Shown: positions 37,308-47,967 of the stretch, one piece after another | Position numbering within the stretch: position 1 is the stretch's first letter | Layout: every line of letters starts with the position of its first letter | Source of the DNA: an uncultured Pelagibacteraceae bacterium | GTDB lineage: Bacteria > Pseudomonadota > Alphaproteobacteria > Pelagibacterales > Pelagibacteraceae | DNA: 64,000 nucleotides | NCBI GenBank assembly: GCA_902530455.1 | Contig: CACAAD010000002.1 | Span: 1-64,000 of the forward strand | Direction: 5' to 3' | Made by a program: the position numbers and the translations under genes | Notes under the pieces: model-generated | Told to the model about the DNA's origin: nothing | Database searches by the model: none | Seen by the model: the letters and a program-made list of their open reading frames with translations, nothing else

Positions 37308-37340
37308 ATCGAATCGTAATACTTACTTTTTATCATTATT

Positions 37341-38471
37341 ATGAAAAAACATAAAATATGCATTGTAGGTGGCGGTTTAACTGGTCTGATATCTGCCCTT
37401 GTTTTAAGTGAAAGAAGATTGGATATAGATTTAATTGTTGAAAATACTTCTTCTAAAAACAAAGATTTAAGAGTAACAGCAATATCTGAGAAAAACATGG
37501 AATTCTTAAAATCTACAATAAAAGATATCAATTTAAAATTATTTTATCCTGTAAAAAAAATTAATCTTTTTTTTGAGAAGAATAACAAAATAAAAAATTT
37601 TCTAAATTTTGATGAAAATAAAAATTTAATGTATTTTTTTGAAAACAGATTAACTAAAGACCATTTATCTAAATTATTAAAAAAAACTAAAATTAAAATT
37701 CAAAAAAAAACAATAAAATCAGTCGATCTAGCGGAAAATAAAATCTTTACTAATGTTTCTTCAAAATCATATGATTTATTAGCTTTATGTTTGGGTTCAA
37801 ACTCTCCAATTTATCAAAAAATAAGTGGTAACAGAGAAATAAAAAAAAATTACAAAGAGCACTCCATAACTTGTTCTGTTAAACATCAAATTAAAGATAT
37901 TGGTGCTCAGCAGTTTTTCTTGACAGAAGGACCTCTTGCAATACTGCCCTACAATAAAAATAAGTTTTCTGTAGTATGGAGTATTGAAGATAAGTATTTT
38001 ATTAAAAATAAAAAAAATATTGCAAATTATTTAAAAATCAAATTATCAAATATACTAAAAACAAATAAAATATCTTTAGGAAACATTCAAAGTTATCCAT
38101 TAAAGTTATCATTAAAGAGAAACTATTATAAAAAAAATGCAATAATTTTAGGAGATGGACTGCACATAGTTCACCCTTTAGCAGGACAAGGTTTCAATTT
38201 AATTCTAAGAGATATAAAAAAATTGAATGAACTTATTTTTAGAAATCTTAAATTGGGTCTTACTATAAAAGACTCAAATATACCTAAAGATTTGTCTGAT
38301 AGCAGGAAACCAGAAAACTTATTAATGGGTCTAGGGATAGACACAACAAGAAAATTTTTTAAGAGCAATAAATATTTAGATCCAATAAAAGAAAATATTC
38401 TAAATAATTTTTCCAAATCAAATTTATTAAAAAAAATTACTAAAAGAGTTGCAAACCTAGGTTTAAGCTAA
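37341..38471 (+). CDS. UbiH/UbiF/VisC-type FAD monooxygenase
   Basis: A 376-residue flavoprotein hydroxylase, probably acting on a ubiquinone precursor ring. The N-terminal FAD fold GGGLTGLISALVLSE (residues 9-23), a mid-protein segment ending CLGSNSP and the second FAD motif ILGDGLHIVHPLAGQGFNLILRD (about residues 270-292) are the family marks. It is probably peripheral to the inner membrane. It is divergent from ftsK and overlaps mnmE by 1 bp. Which ring position it hydroxylates cannot be read from sequence. Confidence 0.88.
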   Translation: MKKHKICIVGGGLTGLISALVLSERRLDIDLIVENTSSKNKDLRVTAISEKNMEFLKSTIKDINLKLFYPVKKINLFFEKNNKIKNFLNFDENKNLMYFFENRLTKDHLSKLLKKTKIKIQKKTIKSVDLAENKIFTNVSSKSYDLLALCLGSNSPIYQKISGNREIKKNYKEHSITCSVKHQIKDIGAQQFFLTEGPLAILPYNKNKFSVVWSIEDKYFIKNKKNIANYLKIKLSNILKTNKISLGNIQSYPLKLSLKRNYYKKNAIILGDGLHIVHPLAGQGFNLILRDIKKLNELIFRNLKLGLTIKDSNIPKDLSDSRKPENLLMGLGIDTTRKFFKSNKYLDPIKENILNNFSKSNLLKKITKRVANLGLS

Positions 38472-39799
38472 TGAATATTTTTGCTTTGTCCTCTGGTAGA
38501 GGTCCGTGTGGTATAGCTATTATTAGAATGTCGGGACCTGATACTTTAAGTATATGTAAACTGATTTCTAAAGAAAATAAAATTAAAGAAAATGAAATAA
38601 ACCTATGTAAATTTTTTGATCCAAGCAATGATATCATTATTGATCCAGAAGCTTTAATTTTATGGTTTCCAAAGCCAAATAGTTTTACTGGTGACGATTT
38701 AGCCGAATTTCATATTCATGGAAGTAACGCAATCATTAGTTATTTTCTTAAAGTATTATCAAGTCAAAAAAACTGTAGAATGGCGGAACCTGGTGAATTC
38801 ACAAAATTAGCTTTTCAAAATAATAAAATTGACCTATTAAAAGCTGAAAGTATAGGTGATTTAATACATTCAGAAACTGAATTACAAAGAAAGCAAGCAG
38901 TAAATTTAGTTAATGGCCATGCTTCCAAATATTATGATGATTTAAGATCGAAATTGGTAAAGTCACTTTCTTTTATTGAGGCTAAAATCGATTTTGCTGA
39001 GGATGATCTTCCTGAAAATGTCTTAAGAGAAGCCCATAAATCAATTAAATCAATTCACAGTGATATTAGTAAAATTATTAATGATAATAAAGTAGGTGAA
39101 AAAATCAGAGACGGATTCCGAGTATCAATTGTTGGAGAAACAAATGTTGGGAAGTCTTCATTATTAAATTTATTATCAAAAAGAGATGCAGCAATAATCT
39201 CTGATGAAGCTGGAACAACCAGAGATGTCATTGAGACCTATCTAAACTTAGATGGTTATCCAGTTATTCTTGCAGATACAGCTGGGATCAGAGAAGCAAA
39301 AAATGATGTTGAAAAAAAGGGAATATCATTAGCGTTAAGTAAATTTAAAGAAGCCGATTTAAATATTGTAGTAGTTGATAATTCAATCAAAAAAATTAGC
39401 AATAAAATAAGGTCTATGATTAATAAACATTCAATAGTCTTACTAAATAAATCTGATGTTCAAGCTAAAGAAAATCATAAATTTGATGTAGATACCGTAT
39501 TAGCTTCTGTAAAAGATAATAAGAATATTGATAAATTAGTAAATTTAATCAAACAAAAGCTTAATAAAAAATTTTTATCAAATAACAGTGCTTTAATTAC
39601 AAGAGAGAGACATAGAGTAAAGCTAAATGAGTGTTTGAAAGAGATAGATAAGTTTCTAAATAAAGATCAAAACAAAGACTTAGAATTAGCTGCTGAGGAT
39701 CTAAGAATGGCTACACGACACCTTGGTAGTATAGTTGGCAAGGTAGACGTAGAAGAAATACTTGGATCTATATTTAAGGACTTCTGTATAGGCAAATAA
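38471..39799 (+). CDS. mnmE: tRNA uridine-5-carboxymethylaminomethyl modification GTPase
   Basis: A 442-residue GTPase that works with MnmG to modify wobble U34. The N-terminal formyl-THF-binding domain begins IFALSSGRGPCGIAIIRMSGP. The G domain has its P-loop in VGETNVGKSSLLN (about residues 221-233) and DTAGIR as G3. The C-terminal segment ends LGSIFKDFCIGK with the conserved C-[IL]-G-K tail. It follows the ubiH-like gene with a 1-bp overlap and heads the mnmE-mnmG-rsmG-parA-parB cluster typical of origin-proximal regions. Confidence 0.97.
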   Translation: MNIFALSSGRGPCGIAIIRMSGPDTLSICKLISKENKIKENEINLCKFFDPSNDIIIDPEALILWFPKPNSFTGDDLAEFHIHGSNAIISYFLKVLSSQKNCRMAEPGEFTKLAFQNNKIDLLKAESIGDLIHSETELQRKQAVNLVNGHASKYYDDLRSKLVKSLSFIEAKIDFAEDDLPENVLREAHKSIKSIHSDISKIINDNKVGEKIRDGFRVSIVGETNVGKSSLLNLLSKRDAAIISDEAGTTRDVIETYLNLDGYPVILADTAGIREAKNDVEKKGISLALSKFKEADLNIVVVDNSIKKISNKIRSMINKHSIVLLNKSDVQAKENHKFDVDTVLASVKDNKNIDKLVNLIKQKLNKKFLSNNSALITRERHRVKLNECLKEIDKFLNKDQNKDLELAAEDLRMATRHLGSIVGKVDVEEILGSIFKDFCIGK

Positions 39800-39841
39800 A
39801 ATAGCTCTTGTATTATTAATTTAGAGCGTTACATTCACCTC

Positions 39842-41710
39842 ATGACTAAAAAAAGCTATGATGTAGTAGTTATTGGTGGTGGACACGCGGGATGCGAGGC
39901 TGCTGCAGCTTCCGCTAGAATGGGCGTCAATACTGCACTTTTTACACATAAAATTGAGACTATTGGTGAGATGTCGTGTAATCCAGCTATAGGCGGACTA
40001 GGCAAAGGCCATTTGGTTCGTGAAATTGATGCACTTGATGGCGTGATGAGTGTTGTCTCTGATAAATCAGGTATTCAGTTCCGATTGTTGAACAGAAGCA
40101 GAGGTCCAGCAGTAAGAGGACCGCGAACTCAATCGGATAGGGCGCTTTATAAAGAGCACATGCAAAAAATTTTATTAAATTATAAAAATTTAACTGTAAT
40201 AGCTGATCCAGTAGTTCAATTTTTGTTTAATAATAATCAGGTTGAAGGATTCTTATGTCAGAGTGGTAATGAGATCAGATGTAAAGAACTCATTTTGACG
40301 ACTGGAACATTTTTAAATGGATTAATACATATTGGTGAAACTCAAATCCCTGCGGGTAGATACGATGAAAAACCATCTACTGGTCTAAGCGAACAACTTG
40401 CTAAATTTAAAATGAAAATAGGTAGACTTAAAACTGGTACACCTCCTAGGCTGGATGGGTCTACAATTAATTATGATGATTTAGAAATGCAGCCAGCCGA
40501 TAATGATCCTTACTTTTTTTCTTTCTTAACTTCTAAACTAGAAAACAAACAAATTTCTTGTGGCATGACACATACAAATGATGAGGTTCATAAAATTATT
40601 AGCGATAACATTAATCGAAGTGCGATGTACTCTGGTAACATTAAAGGCGTTGGACCAAGATATTGTCCATCCATTGAAGATAAGATTGTTAAGTTTAAAG
40701 AAAAACAAAAACATCAAATCTTCTTAGAGCCAGAAGGATTAAAGGACAATACTGTTTACCCAAATGGTATATCTACATCTTTACCAGAGGAGGTCCAACT
40801 CAAAATATTGAGTAAAATCAAGGGTTTAGAGACCGTTAAAATGAAAAGGGCTGGTTACGCCATAGAGTACGACTATGTAGATCCTAGAGAACTAAATCCG
40901 ACTTTAGAGACAAAAAAAATTAAATCGCTATTTCTAGCAGGACAAATTAATGGAACTACTGGCTATGAAGAAGCTGCTGCTCAGGGACTAATTGCCGGTA
41001 TAAATGCTGCTCTTAAAATTTTAAGAAAAGAAGAATTTATTTTAGATAGATCTGAGTCTTATATTGGAGTGATGATTGATGATTTAATTACTAAAGGAGT
41101 ATCAGAGCCATATCGTATGTTTACATCTAGAGCAGAATATAGATTATCTTTAAGAGCAGATAATGCAGATCAAAGATTAACTCCATCAGGTATTAAAATT
41201 AATTGTGTGGGAAAAACCAGAACAAAAATATTTTTAGAGAAACAAAAAAAATTAATACAGATTTTAGATTACCTTAAATCCAATTTAATATCTCCTAATG
41301 AAGCAAATAAGTATGAAATTAAAATAGCTCAGGATGGTGTGAAAAGATCTGGTATTGAGCTGATGTCACAACGAAATCTAAATATGGCAAAAATAAGGCA
41401 GATATGGCCTTCAATACCATCGTTTGGAGTTGATTTAGACGATCAAGTTGAAATTGATGCTCACTACTCTGGTTACCTTAAAAGACAGTCGCATGATATA
41501 GCCTCTTTCAAAAAAGATGAAGGTATAAAAATACCAGACGAGATTGACTACGATATCTTCAGCGGTCTCTCTAACGAGATCAAATCAAAATTAAAGAAAG
41601 TTAGACCTAAAACATTGGGACAAGCATTAAGAATCGATGGAGTAACTCCAGCCGCAGCGATTATTCTGCTCGGCTACATCAAATCTAGAAAAAAAAGGGC
41701 TTCAGCTTGA
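39842..41710 (+). CDS. mnmG: tRNA uridine-5-carboxymethylaminomethyl modification enzyme MnmG (GidA)
   Basis: A 622-residue FAD enzyme partnering MnmE. The FAD fold [10 protein letters not shown] is at residues 11-20, followed by [26 protein letters not shown] and a mid-protein [11 protein letters not shown] motif with the conserved [13 protein letters not shown] later. The C-terminal domain that binds MnmE ends [10 protein letters not shown]. Length is typical. It lies 42 bp after mnmE and overlaps rsmG by 4 bp. Confidence 0.97.
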   Translation: MTKKSYDVVVIGGGHAGCEAAAASARMGVNTALFTHKIETIGEMSCNPAIGGLGKGHLVREIDALDGVMSVVSDKSGIQFRLLNRSRGPAVRGPRTQSDRALYKEHMQKILLNYKNLTVIADPVVQFLFNNNQVEGFLCQSGNEIRCKELILTTGTFLNGLIHIGETQIPAGRYDEKPSTGLSEQLAKFKMKIGRLKTGTPPRLDGSTINYDDLEMQPADNDPYFFSFLTSKLENKQISCGMTHTNDEVHKIISDNINRSAMYSGNIKGVGPRYCPSIEDKIVKFKEKQKHQIFLEPEGLKDNTVYPNGISTSLPEEVQLKILSKIKGLETVKMKRAGYAIEYDYVDPRELNPTLETKKIKSLFLAGQINGTTGYEEAAAQGLIAGINAALKILRKEEFILDRSESYIGVMIDDLITKGVSEPYRMFTSRAEYRLSLRADNADQRLTPSGIKINCVGKTRTKIFLEKQKKLIQILDYLKSNLISPNEANKYEIKIAQDGVKRSGIELMSQRNLNMAKIRQIWPSIPSFGVDLDDQVEIDAHYSGYLKRQSHDIASFKKDEGIKIPDEIDYDIFSGLSNEIKSKLKKVRPKTLGQALRIDGVTPAAAIILLGYIKSRKKRASA

Positions 41711-42327
41711 TAACCGAGTCCAATGTCAAAAGAATACTGCTTAAAGATTTAAATTTTGATACTCCAAAGATAAAAAAATTAGACAATTTTGTAGATAAAC
41801 TACTTATTTATAATAAAAAACACAATTTAATATCGAAAAATACCGAAAAACAAGTATGGGATAGGCATATCTTAGATAGTGCACAATTAATTAAATTTAT
41901 AGACGTTAAAAGCTGTTCAGGGATAGCTGATTTAGGTACCGGCGGCGGTTTTCCTGGCATTATTTTAGCTATATACTTTCAAAATTTCAATTTTCACGTG
42001 AAACTTTATGAAAAATCACCGATAAAATCTGTTTTTTTATCAAATATTTCAAATTTATTGGGCCTAAACTGTACTATTATTTGTAATGATATAAATTCTG
42101 TAAAAATTGATTCAAATCATGTTGTTTGTAGAGCTTTTAGAAAATTAAACTATATATTGAATATTTCACGTGAAAACTGTATAAAAAAGCATAAAATGAT
42201 TATTATGAAGGGAAGAAATGCACAACAAGAGATAAATAAAACTTCCAAGATGATAAATTATAAGTACAGATTAGAAAATAGTATTACGGATAAAGATTCT
42301 AAAATAATTATTCTTAATACAGAATAA
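41707..42327 (+). CDS. rsmG: 16S rRNA (guanine527-N7)-methyltransferase RsmG (GidB)
   Basis: A 206-residue SAM-dependent methyltransferase acting on G527 of 16S rRNA. The RsmG landmarks are [21 protein letters not shown] and the SAM motif [12 protein letters not shown] (about residues 76-87), followed by [11 protein letters not shown]. The start is a TTG overlapping the mnmG stop (TTGA). Two parS-like palindromes lie within this reading frame, so part of the gene appears to double as the partition site. Confidence 0.95.
   Translation: MITESNVKRILLKDLNFDTPKIKKLDNFVDKLLIYNKKHNLISKNTEKQVWDRHILDSAQLIKFIDVKSCSGIADLGTGGGFPGIILAIYFQNFNFHVKLYEKSPIKSVFLSNISNLLGLNCTIICNDINSVKIDSNHVVCRAFRKLNYILNISRENCIKKHKMIIMKGRNAQQEINKTSKMINYKYRLENSITDKDSKIIILNTE
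41992..42004. promoter_or_regulatory. parS-like centromere site 1 (inside rsmG)
   Basis: The sequence TTTCACGTGAAAC matches the core of the ParB site consensus TGTTTCACGTGAAACA at 13 of 16 positions over the full site, with the CACGTG centre at 41995-42000. It is within 350 bp of parA. ParB homologues across bacteria recognise this core, so binding is likely. Confidence 0.8.
42163..42177. promoter_or_regulatory. parS-like centromere site 2 (inside rsmG)
   Basis: ATTTCACGTGAAAAC carries the same TTTCACGTGAAA core centred on CACGTG at 42167-42172, 172 bp from the first site. The flanks are less perfect than in site 1. Two closely spaced sites next to parAB are typical of ParB nucleation regions. 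Confidence 0.75.
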
Positions 42328-42332
42328 ATTTT

Positions 42333-43127
42333 GTGAAACCGAATATAATAGCTGTTATAAATCAAAAGGGCGGAGTGGGAAAAACGACTACAGTTATAAA
42401 TTTAGCTGCTTCACTGTCCATTTTGGGTCAAAATAATCTTGTAATAGACTTAGACCCTCAAGGGAATGCAACAACCGGCCTTGGTAAATCAAACAATGAT
42501 GATGATAACAATATTTATAATCTTCTTATCAAAAGAATTAAATTAAAAGATGGATTGCAAAAAACAGACATAACTAATCTTGATGTATTTGGATCAAATG
42601 TAAATCTCTCAGGTCTGGAAGTGGAAACTGCTAATGATGAAAATAGAGTATTCATCTTAAAAGACATTCTAAGTAGGAATTATGAAATCTTAAAAAAATA
42701 TAATAATGTCTTTATTGATTGCCCACCTTCCTTAAGCTTACTGACCATTATGGCTTTAGTCAGTGCTAATGAGATTCTGGTACCCCTACAGACAGAATTT
42801 TTCGCATTAGAGGGGATTACACAATTGGTTAAAACAATAGATAGAATTAAAATCAAACTTAATCCTTCTTTAAGTGTAAGAGGGATATTGTTAACAATGT
42901 TTGATAAAAGAAATAAATTATCAACACAAGTTGATAAAGAGGCAAGGAATTATTTTAAAGAAAAAGTTTATCAGTCAGTAATACCTAGAAATGTAAGATT
43001 ATCTGAAGCACCCTCCCATGGGCAACCCTGTGTAACATATGATAAGACTTGCAGTGGTAGTAAAGCATATTTGAAATTAGCTAAAGAATTCATTAATCAA
43101 AGAAATAATATTGGGAGTGCTGCATGA
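42333..43127 (+). CDS. parA: Chromosome partitioning ATPase ParA (Soj)
   Basis: A 264-residue Walker-type ATPase that moves ParB-parS complexes along the nucleoid. The deviant Walker A KGGVGKTTT (residues 11-19), DLDPQGNATTGLG, and the FIDCPPSLSLLT switch are intact. Start is a GTG 5 bp after rsmG. It overlaps parB by 4 bp. The N-terminus lacks the long extension seen in plasmid ParA types, as expected for the chromosomal group. Confidence 0.97.
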   Translation: MKPNIIAVINQKGGVGKTTTVINLAASLSILGQNNLVIDLDPQGNATTGLGKSNNDDDNNIYNLLIKRIKLKDGLQKTDITNLDVFGSNVNLSGLEVETANDENRVFILKDILSRNYEILKKYNNVFIDCPPSLSLLTIMALVSANEILVPLQTEFFALEGITQLVKTIDRIKIKLNPSLSVRGILLTMFDKRNKLSTQVDKEARNYFKEKVYQSVIPRNVRLSEAPSHGQPCVTYDKTCSGSKAYLKLAKEFINQRNNIGSAA

Positions 43128-43981
43128 TTTCAAAAAAGAAAAAAGGACTCGGGAAAGGTTTATCGGCTCTTTTTGGAGATCAAAAAAAGCCAGAAAATAC
43201 GGGAAAAAATGAAAATAATATTCAAAAAGCACTAATTGGTGAATTGGCCCGAAATAAATATCAGCCTAGAACTATTTTTGATGAGGAAAAACTACAGGAG
43301 CTTTCTAAATCAATTAAGAAAAATGGAATGATCCAACCTATTGCTGTACGAAAAAATAACTTGTCTTCCGAACCATATGAAATTGTAGCTGGTGAAAGAA
43401 GGTGGTTAGCTGCACAAAAAGCTGGCCTGCACGAAGTGCCGATAACAGTATTAGAATTAAATGATAGTGAAACTTTAGAAGTTGCTATAGTTGAGAATAT
43501 ACAGAGAGAAGATTTAAATATTGTTGAAGAGGCTAAAGGTTATAAAAGACTAAATGAAGAGTTTGGATATGATCAGGATAAAATTGCTTTAATGATGTCC
43601 AGAAGTAGAAGTCATATAAGTAATACCTTAAGATTATTAAACCTACCAAAAGATATTATAGCAATGCTAGAACAGGGTGAACTAACTGCTGGCCAAGCTC
43701 GTCCATTAATTGGTATGCCCAATGCTTCCTCTATCGCAGAAGAGATAGTTGCAAAAAAACTTTCTGCGAGATCAATCGAAAATATAAAAAAAAACAAATC
43801 AAAATCATTTACTATTGATCCTAACATTTTTGATGCACAAAGAGATATTGAAAGATCTATTGGATTAAAAGTAACAATTCTTAATAAAAAAAATAACTCT
43901 GGTAAACTAAGTATTGAATATAAAAATTTGGATCAATTAGAATTGATTTCTAAATTACTTAAAAATATGCCCAAGAATTAG
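43124..43981 (+). CDS. parB: Chromosome partitioning protein ParB (Spo0J)
   Basis: A 285-residue CTP-dependent clamp that loads at parS. A basic N-terminus with KKGLGKGLSALFGD binds ParA. The ParB/sulfiredoxin CTP-binding domain contains YQPRTIFDEEKL, NGMIQPIAVRKN and the GERRWLAAQKAG motif (about residues 90-101). A helix-turn-helix region with YDQDKIALMMSRSRSHISNTLRLLNLP follows, and a short C-terminal dimerisation part ends the protein. Its 3' end overlaps the convergent holA gene by 23 bp. Confidence 0.97.
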   Translation: MISKKKKGLGKGLSALFGDQKKPENTGKNENNIQKALIGELARNKYQPRTIFDEEKLQELSKSIKKNGMIQPIAVRKNNLSSEPYEIVAGERRWLAAQKAGLHEVPITVLELNDSETLEVAIVENIQREDLNIVEEAKGYKRLNEEFGYDQDKIALMMSRSRSHISNTLRLLNLPKDIIAMLEQGELTAGQARPLIGMPNASSIAEEIVAKKLSARSIENIKKNKSKSFTIDPNIFDAQRDIERSIGLKVTILNKKNNSGKLSIEYKNLDQLELISKLLKNMPKN

Positions 43982-44960
43982 TACAAATATTTAAGATTGC
44001 ATTTTTTACAATTGTTAAGCTGTTCAAAGAGCTATTTTTTTTAAGTTTTACTTCCGTATGACCCAAATACTCCAAGGCTTCTATAATGCTTTGTTTATGC
44101 CATTTTCTGAGCAGTTTTAAATATAATGGTTTGTCTTTCCAGAAAATGGGAGGACGTATCTTTGTTATTGTTAGGTTAAAATCGTTATATCTCTCATTTT
44201 CCTTATGAATTTCTAAAAGTTTTATCAATTTAAAGTTTATCATATTTAAATAAAGAAAAGCATCATCATTTGAAAAAGAAAAATTATTTAACAAATTATT
44301 AAGTTTATTTTTTTCACCGATAAGTGAGGCATCTCTTATATTCTCAAAAAACTCATTTCTATCAGAATTTAATAGTATCTCTAAACTTTCCTCGGATAAA
44401 ACTTTTTTATCATAAAATGATTTTATTTTATCTATATTGTTTATAATTGTTTTCCTATTCAAGTTTGAATAGTTTAGTATCATATTTATAGCGTTATTAT
44501 CCAAGTTTTTAAATTCTTTTAATTCGGTACTAATTAGTTTCCTTAAAGTAATATCATTATCCTTATAACAAGGAATTATTGCCAAATTATTTTCTTTTTC
44601 AAACATTGCTCTAAATTTTGATTTTTTGTCTAATATGTCTGCTATAAAAATAATTTTTATTTTTTCTTTACTTTGCAATATTTTATCAAGTTCTGCAAAA
44701 TTTTTTTCATTTACATGATTAACTATAATTATTTTTTCTTCTGAAAATAAAGAGATATTTTTAATTTCACCAAGTATTATATTTTTGTCCTTGTTCAAGT
44801 CCTCTTGATATAAATTTATAATTTCTGCTTTTTTATTTAAGCTTATAATATTTTTTTTTAAATTATCTTTTAATCCAATATTTTCACCGTAAATAAGGAT
44901 AAATTTATATTGTAGAATTTTCTTAATATTATTTTCTATTTCAAAACTTTTTAGAATCAT
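43959..44960 (-). CDS. holA: DNA polymerase III delta subunit
   Basis: A 333-residue clamp-loader subunit that opens the beta ring. It is weakly conserved, but the start with FILIYGENIGLKDN, the IIIVNHVNEKNFAELDKIL and IIFIADILDKKSKFRAMFEK segments and the late KLLRKWHKQSIIEALEYLGHTEVKLKK are typical of HolA. There is no intact Walker motif, as usual for delta. It is the last gene of DUF3576-leuS-lptE-holA, a conserved alphaproteobacterial order that meets parB tail to tail. Confidence 0.92.
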   Translation of the reverse strand: MILKSFEIENNIKKILQYKFILIYGENIGLKDNLKKNIISLNKKAEIINLYQEDLNKDKNIILGEIKNISLFSEEKIIIVNHVNEKNFAELDKILQSKEKIKIIFIADILDKKSKFRAMFEKENNLAIIPCYKDNDITLRKLISTELKEFKNLDNNAINMILNYSNLNRKTIINNIDKIKSFYDKKVLSEESLEILLNSDRNEFFENIRDASLIGEKNKLNNLLNNFSFSNDDAFLYLNMINFKLIKLLEIHKENERYNDFNLTITKIRPPIFWKDKPLYLKLLRKWHKQSIIEALEYLGHTEVKLKKNSSLNSLTIVKNAILNICTNSWAYF

Positions 44961-45431
44961 CTAATTAAAATAAATTCTTAATTGATCTAATACTTCTTCA
45001 ACAATAATGTTTATCAATGAATTATTTGCTTCTTTTAAATTATTAATTGTAGCAGAGTGATTGTCTTCGACGTTATATATTCTTGTAGCGGTAAAAGTTC
45101 TTTTTATCTCTCTTGTAGAATTAAGATCCATAATTTTGACATTAGCTATTAATGTAAGATTATATTTAGTCACTTTATTTTTTATGTTTTTTTCTTCTAT
45201 CGTCTTATTTTTATTTAATTCAACTAAAAGTTTAATTCTATTGCCACCATCTTTATTTGAAAATCTTTGAATTTTCTTCTGAATTAAAAATGATGTTCTT
45301 GTGTCTCCAGTAATATCAAACTCTTGTATATAAAATTTTTTTTGATATTTAGAATTCATATTTTGATACGAACAGGAATTGATTAACAGTAACATTATTG
45401 AAATTATAAATGTGTTTTTAATTTTATCCAT
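44961..45431 (-). CDS. lptE: LPS-assembly lipoprotein LptE
   Basis: A 156-residue lipoprotein with a hydrophobic signal (residues 8-18) and a lipobox ending INSC at Cys20. The mature part has the long curved strands and Thr-rich helices of LptE, including a strand with KYNLTLIANVKIMD and a helix ending EEVLDQLRIYF. LptE plugs the outer-membrane LptD barrel for LPS export. It is tightly linked to leuS (1-bp overlap) and holA (adjacent), the order typical of Proteobacteria. Sequence is divergent; position supports the call. Confidence 0.85.
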   Translation of the reverse strand: MDKIKNTFIISIMLLLINSCSYQNMNSKYQKKFYIQEFDITGDTRTSFLIQKKIQRFSNKDGGNRIKLLVELNKNKTIEEKNIKNKVTKYNLTLIANVKIMDLNSTREIKRTFTATRIYNVEDNHSATINNLKEANNSLINIIVEEVLDQLRIYFN

Positions 45432-47956
45432 TATTTTGTAATAAAGTTTATAATTTTATCTTTTACAAAAATGATTTTATTGATGGGCTGATTTAAAATC
45501 TTATTTTTTACTTTAGCATTATTTTTACAAATTTTTTCAACCGAAACTTGACCCACGCCCCTATCAATTTCAATTACCTCTTTCGTTCTGCCATTGATTT
45601 GTATTGCCATCTTCACTTTTTCTTGTTGGATTAATTTTGCATCAATTTTTGGCCAAGTCTTTATTTCTTTTGCCCCTAACATTTCTAGACATTCATAAGC
45701 TATATGAGGTGTAAATGGTATAAGCATCTTCATTAGTTTAATTAAATTTATTTTAAGACATGAGTCTGAAACTTCTTTAGCAATATGACTTTGAAATAAA
45801 TTATATATTTCATAAACATTTGCTACAACTACATTTAAATTAAAGTCATTTATGGACTTTGTGATTTTGTTAATGTAGGAATTCATTTTTAAATTAAAAT
45901 TTTCATCTAAGTTATTTTTTTTTTCTGAACTCTTTTTAATTTCACAACAAAGATTATATATTTTTTGAAGAAACTTATGAGCTGCGTTTACACCTTGATT
46001 TGACCATTGAATATCCTTTTCGGGAGGGCTATCTGAAAGTATAAACCATCTAACGGAGTCGGCTCCATATGATTTAATCATATTCTCGGGATCAACAACA
46101 TTTTTCTTAGATTTTGACATTGACTCTGATGAACCTACAATAACTTTAGTTTTATCTGATATCTTTTGAAATGTTCCATTTGAATTTTTTTCAACTTCTG
46201 AAGGGTTAAGCCATTTTCCGTTTTGATCTTTGTAAGTTTCATGACACACCATACCTTGAGTAAATAAACCTTTAAAAGGTTCGTTGTCTTTAATTTTTTG
46301 GTTATTTTTCTTTAGTGCTCTCATGAAAAATCTTGAATACAACAAATGTAAAATTGCGTGCTCTATTCCACCTATATACTGGTCTACCGGCATCCAATAA
46401 TTAACTTTTTCAATATCAAAAGGTTCAGAACTTATTTTAGGTGAGCAAAATCTCAAAAAATACCAAGAGGAGTCCACAAAAGTATCCAGAGTATCAGTTT
46501 CTCTAATTGCTGACTTACCAGTCTTCTTGTGAACTGTATTTTTCCAACTTTTATGACTCTCCAAGGGATTTCCATTTTGATTTAAATCAATATCTTCTGG
46601 AAGTTTAATTGGAAGTTCACTTTTATCAACTGGCACAATCGATCCATCCTCTAAATGTATCATTGGGATGGGACATCCCCAATATCTCTGTCTGGAAATT
46701 CCCCAATCTTTTAATCTAAAGGTTATTTTTTTTTTACCTATTCTTAATTTTTCAATTTCTTTTATAATTTTATCCTTAGCTTGTTCTACTGTTAACCCAT
46801 CTAAAAAATCTGAGTTAATTAATGTTCCGTCGTCAGTAAAAGCCTCTGATAAATTTTTAAAGTTTTTAGATTTAGTCGGATTATCAGAGACCACTTCTTT
46901 AATTTCAAGATTGTACTTTTTTGCAAAATCTAAATCTCTTTGGTCATGAGCAGGGCAACCAAATATTGCACCTGTCCCATAATCCATTAAGATAAAGTTG
47001 GCTACATAAACTGGAATTGTTTTTCCTTTAATAAAAGGATGAGTAGCGAATAAGTTAGTGTCATACCCAATTTTTTCTGCATTAGCCAAAGCTTCTTCTG
47101 TTGTTCCAACTTTAAGGCATTCATTTTTGAAACTATTAAATTTGTCATTTTTTAAAAATTTTTCACATATAGGGTGATCTACTGAAACTGCTAAAAAAGA
47201 TGCACCAAATATTGTGTCTGGCCGGGTAGTAAAAACATTGATTTTTTTATTCTCCCCTTGAATTTCAAAATTAATTTCGCATCCAATCGATTTTCCAATC
47301 CAATTTTTTTGCATTATTTTTACTTTTTCAGGCCAATTATTTAGTTCGTCTAATCCTTTAAGTAAGTCATCAGAAAATTTTGATATGTCAAAAAACCATT
47401 GGGAAAGCTTCTTTCTCTCTACTACAGCACCAGATCTCCAACCTTTACCATTAACAACCTGTTCATTGGCCAATACTGTTTGTTCGACAGGATCCCAATT
47501 CACATAATTTTCTTTTCGTTTGACCAATCCCTTATTATAAAAATCGATAAAAATTTCTTGTTGGTGTTTGTAATAACTTTCATGACATGTAGAAACTTCT
47601 AAATCCCAATCTATTGAAAGCCCCATAAGTTTAAGCTGCCTTTTCATTTCTGAAATATTTCTTTCTGTCCATTTTTTTGGATGTAAATTATTTTCTTTTG
47701 CAGCATTTTCTGCCGGTAAACCAAATGCATCCCATCCCATTGGGTGCAAAACATTGTATCCATTCATAAATTTAAACCGGGCAATAACATCACCTATCGT
47801 GTAATTTCTCACGTGTCCCATGTGAATTTTTCCTGAAGGATAGGGAAACATTTCTAAACAATAGAATTTTTTTGAACCCTTATTATTGTAAAGCTTTTCT
47901 TTATCAAAACTAGATTGCCATTTTTTTTCAATTACTTGAAAATTGAGTCTTTCCAT
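45431..47956 (-). CDS. leuS: Leucyl-tRNA synthetase
   Basis: An 841-residue class Ia synthetase. HIGH appears as [19 protein letters not shown] (about residues 37-55). The editing (CP1) domain spans roughly residues 225-410 with [16 protein letters not shown], and KMSKS appears as [13 protein letters not shown] near residue 610. The C-terminal anticodon-binding and editing-support domains end the protein. Length is slightly under E. coli (860). It lies 11 bp after the DUF3576 gene and overlaps lptE by 1 bp. Confidence 0.97.
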   Translation of the reverse strand: MERLNFQVIEKKWQSSFDKEKLYNNKGSKKFYCLEMFPYPSGKIHMGHVRNYTIGDVIARFKFMNGYNVLHPMGWDAFGLPAENAAKENNLHPKKWTERNISEMKRQLKLMGLSIDWDLEVSTCHESYYKHQQEIFIDFYNKGLVKRKENYVNWDPVEQTVLANEQVVNGKGWRSGAVVERKKLSQWFFDISKFSDDLLKGLDELNNWPEKVKIMQKNWIGKSIGCEINFEIQGENKKINVFTTRPDTIFGASFLAVSVDHPICEKFLKNDKFNSFKNECLKVGTTEEALANAEKIGYDTNLFATHPFIKGKTIPVYVANFILMDYGTGAIFGCPAHDQRDLDFAKKYNLEIKEVVSDNPTKSKNFKNLSEAFTDDGTLINSDFLDGLTVEQAKDKIIKEIEKLRIGKKKITFRLKDWGISRQRYWGCPIPMIHLEDGSIVPVDKSELPIKLPEDIDLNQNGNPLESHKSWKNTVHKKTGKSAIRETDTLDTFVDSSWYFLRFCSPKISSEPFDIEKVNYWMPVDQYIGGIEHAILHLLYSRFFMRALKKNNQKIKDNEPFKGLFTQGMVCHETYKDQNGKWLNPSEVEKNSNGTFQKISDKTKVIVGSSESMSKSKKNVVDPENMIKSYGADSVRWFILSDSPPEKDIQWSNQGVNAAHKFLQKIYNLCCEIKKSSEKKNNLDENFNLKMNSYINKITKSINDFNLNVVVANVYEIYNLFQSHIAKEVSDSCLKINLIKLMKMLIPFTPHIAYECLEMLGAKEIKTWPKIDAKLIQQEKVKMAIQINGRTKEVIEIDRGVGQVSVEKICKNNAKVKNKILNQPINKIIFVKDKIINFITK

Positions 47957-47967
47957 AAATCAAAATT

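Noticed and set aside
39804-39827. Short inverted repeat (GCTCT/AGAGC) between mnmE and mnmG
   Set aside because: A 5-bp stem with a 14-nt loop and no T run is too weak to call a terminator in AT-rich DNA.
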